Of a stretch of 64,000 bases of DNA, positions 53,777 to 62,556 are shown piece by piece (within the stretch, counting starts at the first letter, position 1; each line of letters begins with the position of its first letter). Position numbers and translations under genes: made by a program. The notes below the pieces were generated by a model, which was given only the letters and a program-made list of their open reading frames with translations, was not told where the DNA came from and did no database searches. The DNA is from Desulfosarcina sp. BuS5. Its GTDB lineage: Bacteria > Desulfobacterota > Desulfobacteria > Desulfobacterales > BuS5. The stretch is from assembly GCF_028752835.1 (NCBI RefSeq), contig NZ_CP087952.1:3222501-3286500 (forward strand). The letters run 5' to 3'.

Positions 53777-54310
53777 CTAATGCGATCCTTTTATCGCTTT
53801 GTTTCCGTTTACCAGAGTATTCAGCTTGACACGGGCACGGGCCAGGCGGCTCATGACCGTACCCACCGGGACATCAAGGGTCATAGCGGCTTCCTTGTAC
53901 GACAAGCCATCGACGCAGACAAGCGCCAAAACTACTCGGCTGCTTTCGGAAAGTTGCTCCATGGCCTGCATCACATTATCGAGCATCAGCTTGGCCCCTA
54001 TTCTAATGCTACCATTGTCGGCCGCCCCCCCGGCATCATACTCTTCGTTAAAACTGGAATGATGGGTACGGAAACGTTTTGATCTCAATGAATCAACCCT
54101 TAGTGTATAGATGATCCTGAACATCCAGCTGTCCATGCGTGTGCCGATCTTGAATTGTTCCTTACGGCCCAGAGCGCGTTCGCAGGCCGCCTGCACAAGA
54201 TCATCGGCGTCAAACCGATTTGATGTCAAAGTGTAGGCAAATCTTCGCAGCCGTGGCAAAAGATCAATCATCTGCTGCCGGAATGTATCCGCTTCTCCCG
54301 TATTGATCAT
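53777..54310 (-). CDS. ECF-type RNA polymerase sigma factor
   Basis: A 177-residue sigma factor with only regions 2 and 4. Region 2: LLPRLRRFAYTLTSNRFDAD and DLVQAACERALGRKEQFKIG ending in MDSWMFRIIYTLRVDSLRS. Region 4: MEQLSESSRVVLALVCVDGL then SYKEAAMTLDVPVGTVMSRL with the -35-binding helix-turn-helix. I start at the ATG at 54310. It sits between the Asp-rich subtilase and the anti-sigma gene, all on one strand. Its regulon probably includes this operon, although I could not verify a target promoter. Confidence 0.92.
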   Translation of the reverse strand: MINTGEADTFRQQMIDLLPRLRRFAYTLTSNRFDADDLVQAACERALGRKEQFKIGTRMDSWMFRIIYTLRVDSLRSKRFRTHHSSFNEEYDAGGAADNGSIRIGAKLMLDNVMQAMEQLSESSRVVLALVCVDGLSYKEAAMTLDVPVGTVMSRLARARVKLNTLVNGNKAIKGSH

Positions 54311-54391
54311 TGCAAACAATATAAGCCAGCTTATGCTCATCAAATTTCCTCACCGAATCTCTTTAGAGATATGACCTTTTATCTATTCAGG

Positions 54392-56068
54392 TTATTCAGG
54401 CTGTAGGCTAAGGAACGGGCAGCGAACCAGCCCCCAACCGTATATCGAATCCTTGCCGGGAGGACCCAGGTCAAGCGCTCTTTTCTTGGACACTTTACGA
54501 AGAGCCTTATGTCCCTGCTCCATCCCGGACCGGTTAAACTGCTCGGCGGCCATGGCAGTAAAATAGGCTGCGGCGTAAGAAGTACCGCTACGGAACCGGC
54601 CCCGTCCGTCAATACAGGGAGTCCAGATGCCGACACCCGGAGCCGCAAAATCAATGTACCAACCCCGGTTGGCTCTGGAATAAGGGCGTTGAAACCGATC
54701 AACGGCGGTAATGGCGATAACGCCCTTACTGGCTGCCGGGTACGCGGGAGACCCCTGAGGGCCGTTATTGCCGGCAGCCGCGACAACGACCTTTTCTCGT
54801 TGCAGTACCTTCTCTATCGACCTTTCAAGCACTTTGTTTTTCGGACCGCTCAGGCTCATGTTGATGACGGAAACATCCTGGGCCACCAGCCAGTCAAGAG
54901 CTCTGGCAATCAGCATCGCCGAAGTCTGCACGCGGCCTGCCTGATCGATAAAAAATGTACCTGCCGCATATAAAATAGCCTCCGGCATCAAGCCGGGGAA
55001 CTGACTGTCGGGCTTACCGATGAGCAGTGATGCAACAGCAGTGCCGTGCTCCGTGCCGGCTGAATTATGTTCATCGACAAAAGAGCTGGTAAAAATATGC
55101 CGGTCCACCATGCATGGCGTCTGGGTGTCGACCGCAGTATCAACTATGCCGATTCTGATGCCCCTGCCTTTGAATTCACTGGTCGTCCAGTTCATTATTT
55201 TAAGGGGATAACAACGAATATCATTACATTTTTCTTTATCCACGGCAAGCTCGTAATAATGATTGATGTCAAATAAAGTTTTGCTTTTGCTTTTCTGTAA
55301 TTCACGCAGAACGTCCCGTACCTCGATCCCTGGTTCTGTTCGAAAACGAGTGATCTCCAGATTAAGTTTTTTAAGATTTATTTTTTGTTCCAGGCGCAAA
55401 CCGAGACGCATTGCCTCTTTAAGCCCGGTCTCATCCACGTTCACAGCAAGAATAATCTCCGGTTCATAATAGTCTTTAGAGGTAGATGACGGAAATACAA
55501 CATGCACTTTCTTAAGCATTGTTTGTTTTGTAATTTTGTCCCGGGTTGAGTTGACGTCAACCTCTTTATCCCTGTCCGAGTTGACGTCGTCATCATCATC
55601 ATCGTCATCGTCATCATCGTCATCATCGTCATCATCGTCATCGTCGTGGTCATCGTCAGCATCATCGTAGTGGTCAGCATCATCGTCGTGGTCATCGTCA
55701 GCATCATCATCGTCGTCATCATCGTCAGCAGCAGCACCATCAGTGTCGTCGTTAGCATCATCGTCATCGCCGCCATCAACAACATCGCCGAGATCATCAT
55801 CAGCGGCATTATCATCGCCGTCATCAGCGTCATTCTCGAAACCATCATCGTCGTCAGTATCAGCATCATCGAAGTCAGCATCATCGCCGTCATCGTCATC
55901 GAGGTCATAATCATCGCTATCGCTATCATCATCATCGCCGTCGTCAGCATAGGCTAATTGCACTCCGCTGAATTCAATCGTACCTCTATCAACTATAGCG
56001 ATAGATATCTGGAATACTTTGATGATTACCAGCAAGCTAATTAGAAATAAAATACATCTTTTCATCAT
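54392..56068 (-). CDS. Subtilisin-like serine protease with a long Asp-rich N-terminal region
   Basis: A 558-residue protein. A signal peptide or anchor (about 1-40) is followed by an extraordinary acidic stretch of about 120 residues (about 42-165), mostly Asp with some Gly, Ala and His. A linker domain (about 180-290; EPEIILAVNVDETGLKEAMR) precedes the S8 peptidase with the triad in GIVDTAVD (Asp, about 305), GTEHGTAVAS (His, about 340) and FRSGTSYAAAY (Ser, about 494); AAAGNNGPQG holds the oxyanion region. It is exported and could bind many divalent cations such as calcium. It lies 24 bases after the split lipoprotein gene and 81 before the ECF sigma gene. Confidence 0.9.
   Translation of the reverse strand: MMKRCILFLISLLVIIKVFQISIAIVDRGTIEFSGVQLAYADDGDDDDSDSDDYDLDDDDGDDADFDDADTDDDDGFENDADDGDDNAADDDLGDVVDGGDDDDANDDTDGAAADDDDDDDDADDDHDDDADHYDDADDDHDDDDDDDDDDDDDDDDDDDDVNSDRDKEVDVNSTRDKITKQTMLKKVHVVFPSSTSKDYYEPEIILAVNVDETGLKEAMRLGLRLEQKINLKKLNLEITRFRTEPGIEVRDVLRELQKSKSKTLFDINHYYELAVDKEKCNDIRCYPLKIMNWTTSEFKGRGIRIGIVDTAVDTQTPCMVDRHIFTSSFVDEHNSAGTEHGTAVASLLIGKPDSQFPGLMPEAILYAAGTFFIDQAGRVQTSAMLIARALDWLVAQDVSVINMSLSGPKNKVLERSIEKVLQREKVVVAAAGNNGPQGSPAYPAASKGVIAITAVDRFQRPYSRANRGWYIDFAAPGVGIWTPCIDGRGRFRSGTSYAAAYFTAMAAEQFNRSGMEQGHKALRKVSKKRALDLGPPGKDSIYGWGLVRCPFLSLQPE
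55570..55945 (-). repeat. Asp-codon low-complexity repeat
   Basis: About 370 bases dominated by GAT/GAC triplets on the coding (minus) strand, densest at 55575-55640 where the plus strand is nearly uninterrupted ATC/GTC. The GAT/GAC mix is irregular, suggesting that selection keeps the acidic sequence. Plus-strand Ile/Val-rich and minus-strand Met/Thr-rich frames here are artefacts of the triplet repeat. Confidence 0.9.
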
Positions 56069-56092
56069 ATTACCAATAACTCAGCTTAACTC

Positions 56093-59000
56093 CTAATTCG
56101 ATTGTTTGGAAGAAGTCCCGGGATCTTCGGTCTTGTTCGAACGTAGTGAGAGCATGGCGTAGACTACTGCTGAGGGTCGACCATTAACAGGATAGCCTTC
56201 ATCGGTTTGAAAACGCATTAAGGCGCGCGAGCTACGTTCAGCCCACTTGCCATCCGCCGGACCAGGATCGTAGCCCGCTTTTTTCAGCGCAAACTGCATT
56301 GCTTTGATGTTACCACCAGGCAAAAGCGATTTGTACTCTTCCAGTTTTTGCCTGAATTTTTGAGGATTAGCCCACCCTGCTTCGATACAGGATCGACAGT
56401 TGATTCCGAAATAACGTGAAAGATGAATCATTACTGCCGCTTCTGTGATACGCCGCTGTGCGAACTGCGGGCCTTCATTCAAAGTGCTGGATAGATCCAA
56501 CTCAAAAAAGTCATCAGCATCTTCGACCCTCAATAGGACTTCCGTGTCATTGCGGCTAACAGCTAAACTGATCGCTGATGCATGCAGTACCAGTCCGTTT
56601 ACAACCGAAACGAAATCGCCGGCAATCACGTCGAACCGTTGCTTTGACCAGATACCGAACTGAAAATCACCAAGTCGCGCATTAAATCCGCCGCCCTTTT
56701 TTTTAACATACCTATCATCCTGGGTCCATGCACCCGAAAGCACCAGATAGTTCGATTTTTTATCCGCGTCCTCAACCTTATCTGTTGTCGAACGAATTCG
56801 GTTGGTCCCAAGTTTATTAATTGCTGTGTGGATCCACCACTGTGCACCATGACTGAGCCGACGATCCTCATATCTGCGTGGGACCGTCTGATCCCTGATC
56901 TTGTCAACATAGACGGTCTCCAGGTAGGAGCATCGGTTACCCGACGCCCCCCCTACAGACCCGTACGTGAAGATTTCCCTCATACGGTTCCTCGGTTCAA
57001 ATCCTTTTTACCGGATTATCAACCAAACAGGCGACACCCCGTTTGGCGTATAACTTTGCAGCCCTTACGGCATCAAATATTATGGACTATTCTGGGTAAT
57101 GGCAGTGGGTATGTTGTGCGCAAGTCCTCGAACATTACTTCGCCCTTGTGACTTCTTCGGCTTAACCATCGACGCCATGCTTTCTCAGTATATTCAAACA
57201 CAACTTCCAGCACTTTGTAGTTACTTATTACTCCAAAGTACTGGTAAAAACCTCGCAGTTTACTGCAAAGAATCTCATACTGCTCGGCCATTGGCTTATG
57301 ACGGTTATCCTTGCACCATATCCATATTCTCTTCATAAAACGGCTTGAACGCTTTCTTGCCGTCTTTTTCTTTATTACCATGTACCCTTTTAATGATTTT
57401 GACCAGTAAAATGTAAACCCTAAAAAATCAAACGTCCCGTTTCCCTTTCCGCTAATGCGTTTGGAAAATCGAATCAGTTTTGTCTTTTCCGGGTGAAGTG
57501 ACAGCTCGAACTGTTCGAACCGCCTGGGTAATACATCCATGACACGCAATGCGTCTTTTTCATACTCGAACCCGAGGATGAAATCATCCGCCCAGCGTAT
57601 GATGGAGCATCTCCCTTTCATCCGGGGGATCACTTCTTTCACGTACCAGTCATCTAAAACATAATGAAGAAAGATATTACTGAGCACAGGGGAAATTACT
57701 CCTCCCTGTGGAGTGCCCGTTTCAGAGTACGTCAGGTTGCCTTCCTCCATTACGCCTGCATTCAACCACTTCCCTATCAGGCGAATCATTCCGCCGTCAC
57801 TTACTCTCCGACGTATCATGTCTTTAAGTAACTCGTGATTAATATTGTCAAATAGTCCTGTAATATCTGCGCTTACTATCCAGCTGATATTCTGCTTCAA
57901 GCATTGCTCACGTAAATCTTTGATTGCCATGTGTTGGCTCCGACCTTTTCTGAATGCATGGGAAAAATTGTAAAAATTCCTGTCAAATATGACATTCAAT
58001 ATGGCTGCTGCTGCTTTCTGGACAATTTTATCCTCAAGTACAGGTATGCCAATTGGACGCTTTTTCCCTCCTTCCTTGTCTATCCAGATACGCTTTACAG
58101 GAGACGCAACGTACTGTCCTCTCCGCAGTCGTTCATACAGATTATAGAGGTTTTGATCAAGATTTTCGGCATACTCCTTTGCCGTAACCTTGTCCACTCC
58201 TGCAGATTTGCTTTTCCGAATTTTACGAAAGGATTGTTTCAGTAAATCAAAGTCTATCCGATGGACTACTGATGTAAATACCAGTTCAGGATTACTTTGA
58301 GCAAGCAGCTCGATTTTGATAAGGGATGACCCACCTGTTAACACCGGTGGTTGTCCCCATTCTATCGGTCTGGAATTGCAAGCGACCGTTCTTGCAATTT
58401 CTCGGCTTTTTGTTGATATGGTTTGTGACATCTGTGTATCTCCCATAATTCCTGCCAAAAAAACGTTATACCCTGCTTCACCTTCCCTGCAGTGGGTCGC
58501 TTGGGCATCACTTCCCCACCTTTCCGATCAAGATAGTTCAATTCTTAATCATCGGTACTATGATCTGCTAAGACTTCCGAATGTTTATCTCAGGTTCGTT
58601 CGCTCTTCGCTATCCTCCCCTGATACCTTGTATCGCCCATCTTTTAATGTTTGTGTTTCTGCCAATGGCAGACTCGTTGCAAGGCGGGACATTCCTATGC
58701 AACGCCGGGATTTCGCTTGCGCTGGATTTCCTGTTACCGTTCTTTTTACCCAAGGAAACATCCGGGTCTCCCAAGTTCCCGAGCTACCCCTTTGAGTACA
58801 TGCCCTGGTCTAAGACCCCGGTGGTGTCCTGAATACTTGCCTTAGCATATTCAGGACTGCTGCCTTCCGCTGTCTCCAAAGCGTCGGCTTTTTCCTGCAA
58901 GCAGGATTATCACAATGACCACAACCATACATTTTTCGGGGCTCAATACAGAGCCTGCAATCTTGCTCCGTCCAGCTCCAGACTCCCGTTACCGGGTTTA

Positions 59001-59372
59001 CCTGTGGACTTCGCTACTGACCTGCTGGTTAGTCTTTAGTCAGGTGGGACTATCTTAACATCAATGCCAGAGCAAGCCCTGCAGAGATGAAGGAAACAAA
59101 CCGTTTCCCGAGCACCCACTTGGTAACAATATCGAGTTTCAAAGACCTTGTGTCTTATCCCAACGATTCGGATTTATCTTGGCACGAAGAGGCGGTTTGT
59201 TGGTTTGATCAATCAATTCACCGAGACAGGCCAGTCCTAGTGAGTATTCAGTCATCACTGGAGAGACTTGTCCCAGGCTGGTAGCTGGATAATCATGGCT
59301 CATGGTAGTACAACCAGCAGTTCCTAAGGCAATTGCCATGGCAATCACGACGGCAAATAAATTGTATTTCAT
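56093..59372 (-). CDS. Lipoprotein with C-terminal peptidoglycan-binding domain, interrupted by group II intron copy 2
   Basis: Two exons on the minus strand: 59372-59186 and 56922-56093. Exon 1 starts at an ATG after AGGAG and encodes a lipoprotein signal with lipobox GTAGC (Cys21). Joined exactly at the inferred intron ends, the exons give 1017 bases, 338 residues and no stop. The middle (DKIRDQTVPRRYEDRRLSHG, WWIHTAINKLGTNRIRST) recalls CsgG-type outer-membrane assembly lipoproteins. Residues about 275-330 (AMQFALKKAGYDPGPADGKW ... ALMRFQTDEGYPV) form a PG_binding_1 domain. It heads the protease/sigma/anti-sigma cassette. Expression depends on intron splicing. The CsgG likeness is tentative. 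Confidence 0.75.
56923..59185 (-). mobile_element. Group II intron, copy 2
   Basis: A 2263-base intron, apparently identical to copy 1 at 6553-8815 (offset 50370, same orientation). The 5' end GTGCC is at 59185. Domain V- and VI-like hairpins are the complements of 56958-56990 and 56924-56956. It lies within the lipoprotein gene after codon 62 plus one base. The shared block extends to 56919 and 59187, so each boundary is uncertain by a few bases; the chosen ones restore the host reading frame. Confidence 0.92.
57073..58458 (-). CDS. ltrA: Group II intron reverse transcriptase/maturase, copy 2
   Basis: Residue-for-residue the same 461-residue protein as at 6703-8088, with the RT motifs, the RWADDF active site and domain X. 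Either copy could supply maturase in trans to splice both introns. No frameshift or stop, so recent mobility is likely. Confidence 0.93.
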   Translation of the reverse strand: MAGIMGDTQMSQTISTKSREIARTVACNSRPIEWGQPPVLTGGSSLIKIELLAQSNPELVFTSVVHRIDFDLLKQSFRKIRKSKSAGVDKVTAKEYAENLDQNLYNLYERLRRGQYVASPVKRIWIDKEGGKKRPIGIPVLEDKIVQKAAAAILNVIFDRNFYNFSHAFRKGRSQHMAIKDLREQCLKQNISWIVSADITGLFDNINHELLKDMIRRRVSDGGMIRLIGKWLNAGVMEEGNLTYSETGTPQGGVISPVLSNIFLHYVLDDWYVKEVIPRMKGRCSIIRWADDFILGFEYEKDALRVMDVLPRRFEQFELSLHPEKTKLIRFSKRISGKGNGTFDFLGFTFYWSKSLKGYMVIKKKTARKRSSRFMKRIWIWCKDNRHKPMAEQYEILCSKLRGFYQYFGVISNYKVLEVVFEYTEKAWRRWLSRRSHKGEVMFEDLRTTYPLPLPRIVHNI

Positions 59373-59638
59373 TTCCTTTACTCCTTTGTATTATAGGAGC
59401 CCCAAGTATCTCCATAATGCGTTGGTCATAGCTTACGATATTGAGGGCATTGAAGGGGATAGCACCTTTGTAAGTAACGGCCATAGCTACGCATAGCCAC
59501 AACGAAACATGAACTTTTCTCACAGAGGCACAGAGGTTTTTCTCTGCGAGCTCTGTGAGAGGCTTTCATATGAAGATATACTCATAATTTTATCTGCTAA
59601 GATATACATTCTATCAGGTATTTGAACAAGTAAAAAAA
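59373..59638. other. Spacer with a hairpin, upstream of the lipoprotein gene
   Basis: No gene. A hairpin at 59519-59559 (outer arms CTCACAGAG and CTCTGTGAG, inner CAGAG/CTCTG) resembles common dispersed palindromes and may terminate the ABC transporter transcript region or be a REP. A promoter for the ECF-controlled cassette should be here, but I could not identify a match (an AAC-type -35 is not obvious). Confidence 0.45.
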
Positions 59639-61414
59639 TCATATAAATTCAGCAGTGAAGCGTCCATTTGAGAAAAGTTTTCTATAAATCTCCGACTGTT
59701 CCAGCAACTCCGGATGTGTGCCTTCAAGGATCACCCTGCTGCGCTCCATAACAACGATTTTATCTGCATGCCGGATTGTTTCCAGGCGATGGCTGGCGAT
59801 CACAATTGTCATTTTCTTCTTCAACTCAAGGAGCGATTGCAGGAGGATGGCTTCCGAATCGGCATCCAGCGAGGACGTTGGCTCATCCATGAGCAGGATT
59901 TTGGGCCGGTTAATCAGTGCGCGGGCAATGGTTATTCTTTGGGCTTCCCCACCTGAAAGACTCGTCCCGCCCGGCCCAAGATAGGTATCAAGGCCATCCT
60001 CAAGCCGTTCGATAAACTCCTGTGCGGAAGAAAATCGGCAGGCAGCCTCGACCTCCTGTCGAGAGGCATCAGGCCTTGCCAGGCAAATATTTTCATATAC
60101 CGTTCCACTGAAAAGCACAGGACTCTGAGGCACTACCGACATCTGCGAACGTAGGGACTTTAAAGTCACTTCATTGATAGCTTGATCGTCTATAAGCACG
60201 TTGCCCCGGCTCGGATCATACAGCCTGACCATGAGTCTCAGCAGAGAGGATTTTCCTGAACCGCTACCCCCTACAATTGCTATAAGGCTATGGGGCTCAA
60301 GCGTCAAATTAATATCCTTGAGCACGGGCTGACTTCCGTATGCGAACGAGACGTTACGCAATTCCATACGACCTTTGCTAATAGAGATTGAATGTGCGTT
60401 TTGCTTTTCCCGTATCGAAGAAGGGGTGCCGAGTACATCATAAATCCGTTCAAGGCTTACAAGCCCGCGACGGTAAGCCTTGACAATACCTGTAAACAGC
60501 CGAAAAGGACGATATGCATATTTGACAAAGCCGGTGAAAACAACAAGTGTACCGATTGTCATCTCTCCGTCTATCACCAGCAATCCACCCCGCCACCAGG
60601 TGAGTGCAAAACCGATGCCTGTCAGCAGCCAGACCGTACCCCTGAGAAGAGCAGTAACCCTGTTTGCGTGAAGTTGATCCACTTCGAGACGATCGGTTTT
60701 GCCGCCCAGGCGGTCGATCGAGGTTATTTCGCTGTTTAAGGTCTGAATTATCTCAATGCCATCTAAATTTTCTTTCACGGCACTCATCAGATCAGAATCA
60801 GTCTCCCGGCTTTTCTGGGTCGCAACATGAAGCTTTTTTTCTAGATAACGTGAGATGAGCTGTTGCGGTGGAATTACTGAAAGTGCAATAACCGTGAGAA
60901 TGGGGTCAATGAGGACAAGCATGAGAATGGGGTATCCCGTGCGTAGAAAACTTGTGAAAGTCTGTACGAAAACCCTTTCCATAAATGCTCGAGTAGTCGC
61001 GGTATCCCTAAGAGTACGGTCGAGCAGATCACCGGAACCGTATTGATGGTGAACGTCCAGGGAGAGAAAGGTTATTTTTTCAATAAGCTTTTTTCGAAGT
61101 TCAGTTACGAAGTTGCGGCTCAGCTTCGCTGATGAGTAAGTCCACGCATATGCGCTTAAGCCTCGAAGAAAGGCAACCACCAGAAGCCCGATTGCCGCAA
61201 TTTGCAACACAACCAGAGGACTTTCCGGAAACCAGTTGAGCCCGTACATTGAAACTTTTTCATTTGTCATGCCATCAATGATTATTCCTGTAAAAATCGG
61301 CACCTGCATTGGCGCAAGCTCATGAATGGATCGCCAGAAAAGCGCGGAACCAAGCAATAGTTTTTGCTTTTTCAAATATGATATTGCAACACGAATTGAC
61401 GAATGATTTTTCAT
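59639..61414 (-). CDS. ABC exporter, fused permease and ATPase
   Basis: A 591-residue half-transporter. The N-terminal 330 residues form the six-helix exporter membrane domain. The ATPase has Walker A (IVGGSGSGKSSLLRL), Q-loop (MSVVPQSPVLFSGTVYENIC), signature LSGGEAQRITIARAL, Walker B (ILLMDEPTSSLD) and the switch His (IVIASHRL). It works as a dimer in the inner membrane. It is encoded 16 bases downstream of two glycerophosphotransferase-like genes on the same strand, so it might flip a lipid-linked phosphoglycerol glycan. A lipid A/MsbA-like or peptide role remains possible. Confidence 0.9.
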   Translation of the reverse strand: MKNHSSIRVAISYLKKQKLLLGSALFWRSIHELAPMQVPIFTGIIIDGMTNEKVSMYGLNWFPESPLVVLQIAAIGLLVVAFLRGLSAYAWTYSSAKLSRNFVTELRKKLIEKITFLSLDVHHQYGSGDLLDRTLRDTATTRAFMERVFVQTFTSFLRTGYPILMLVLIDPILTVIALSVIPPQQLISRYLEKKLHVATQKSRETDSDLMSAVKENLDGIEIIQTLNSEITSIDRLGGKTDRLEVDQLHANRVTALLRGTVWLLTGIGFALTWWRGGLLVIDGEMTIGTLVVFTGFVKYAYRPFRLFTGIVKAYRRGLVSLERIYDVLGTPSSIREKQNAHSISISKGRMELRNVSFAYGSQPVLKDINLTLEPHSLIAIVGGSGSGKSSLLRLMVRLYDPSRGNVLIDDQAINEVTLKSLRSQMSVVPQSPVLFSGTVYENICLARPDASRQEVEAACRFSSAQEFIERLEDGLDTYLGPGGTSLSGGEAQRITIARALINRPKILLMDEPTSSLDADSEAILLQSLLELKKKMTIVIASHRLETIRHADKIVVMERSRVILEGTHPELLEQSEIYRKLFSNGRFTAEFI

Positions 61415-61430
61415 TATGTAATCCTTTTTT

Positions 61431-62489
61431 TTAAGCTGGCTTTAAGTGGGTAGTTTCCAGGATTTGTTCAATCTGATATAGACCGAGTTGTGTTGCTCCA
61501 TTATCCCTGGGTTTATATACGCTGTAGCTGAGTATGGCCTCACGGATATCATGGTAGCAATCGCTGCGCAAATTTGTATCGATTACGTCCTTAAGCTCAT
61601 TTATTTGATTGCACAAGTGACCGCACTGCCACAGATAGGTTGTCGACATAGGGTCGGCGCTGGGTTGCAGAATATCAGGCTGAGGGTTCAAAAAGACCAT
61701 CGGACGATCGAAGTAGAGCCACTCGTAGCCGGATGCGGAGATATCACCGATGTAAAGATCGGACTGATGAAACCACGGCATAACATTTCCGGAACGGACA
61801 AGTCTGACATCGTGAATATCCTGTAATTTGTTTACAATTTTACGGTCGAATAATTTACGGCTATGATTGAATATGTTCGGGTGGGGTTTGATGATTAAAT
61901 TATAATCGGCAACGATCTGCTCAATTACCGCAGTGTTATCCAGAAAAAGCTCGATAGAGCTGATATTGCCTTTGCGCCACGTCGGGCAGTATATCACGGT
62001 TTTTCTGTCGTTTTCAAAAAGCCTTGGTACTGTGACGGGATCGTCAAATTTAGGATAGCCGATTACGCTCCACCGCATGTTATGATTGTTGCCGTTCTGT
62101 TTCAGTCGATCCACCTGCCTCCGTCCTGCACACAGGCAACATATATAGTTATTAAAATCTCTTCTATATGTGAATGGTTTATCCGACATCCCGTGAAATA
62201 TCTGTACTGCACGAGTCCGTTCAGTGCGCTCTTCAGGACGGAGGAAGGTTGGAGTTAATACCAGATCGTAGCTATCCAGATCATGGTTTTTCGTTAGCAG
62301 GTGAGTGTAACCATTGTACTCCTGAAGTTCTTCACAGTCAGAACTGAACCAGCGAACGACAAGAAAATTATCGTGCATGCCCTGCTCCAGGAAATAATCG
62401 AGGTAGGGTTTAATGGCTGCAAAGTAATGCTGATTCCCGCAATGCCTTAAATAATAGGCTATTTTTTTTGATTTCATTTTGGTTTTCAT
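61431..62489 (-). CDS. CDP-glycerol glycerophosphotransferase-like protein (TagB/TagF family), 1
   Basis: A 352-residue GT-B-like transferase. Matching blocks are RAVQIFHGMSDKPFTYRRDF, KTVIYCPTWRKGNISSIELF, YNLIIKPHPNIFNHSRKLFD and DLYIGDISASGYEWLYFDRP followed by MVFLNP, the conserved donor site of TagB/TagF enzymes that add glycerol-phosphate from CDP-glycerol. The ATG at 62489 has AAAGG eight bases upstream, so I prefer it to 62525. It follows the second family member by 67 bases. In Gram-negatives such proteins build phosphoglycerol-decorated capsule or O-antigen. Confidence 0.82.
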   Translation of the reverse strand: MKTKMKSKKIAYYLRHCGNQHYFAAIKPYLDYFLEQGMHDNFLVVRWFSSDCEELQEYNGYTHLLTKNHDLDSYDLVLTPTFLRPEERTERTRAVQIFHGMSDKPFTYRRDFNNYICCLCAGRRQVDRLKQNGNNHNMRWSVIGYPKFDDPVTVPRLFENDRKTVIYCPTWRKGNISSIELFLDNTAVIEQIVADYNLIIKPHPNIFNHSRKLFDRKIVNKLQDIHDVRLVRSGNVMPWFHQSDLYIGDISASGYEWLYFDRPMVFLNPQPDILQPSADPMSTTYLWQCGHLCNQINELKDVIDTNLRSDCYHDIREAILSYSVYKPRDNGATQLGLYQIEQILETTHLKPA

Positions 62490-62556
62490 CACCTTTACCT
62501 TTGATCTGAATAAAAATATCGACACGTCTCTTTTGGAAAAGCGTTCAATTCCGGCA

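Noticed and set aside
55570..55945. CRISPR-like or tandem repeat array
   Set aside because: The triplets are contiguous coding repeats without spacers of regular size, and no cas genes are present. No CRISPR was seen anywhere in the window.
55441..55957. Long Met/Thr-rich (minus) and Ile/Val-rich (plus) frames across the Asp region
   Set aside because: They are other-frame readings of the GAT/GAC triplet tract in the subtilase gene; composition is an artefact and there is no initiation context.
59293..59523. 76-residue minus-strand frame upstream of the lipoprotein
   Set aside because: Overlaps the lipoprotein start in another frame; the lipoprotein frame has the better ribosome-binding site and signal peptide.
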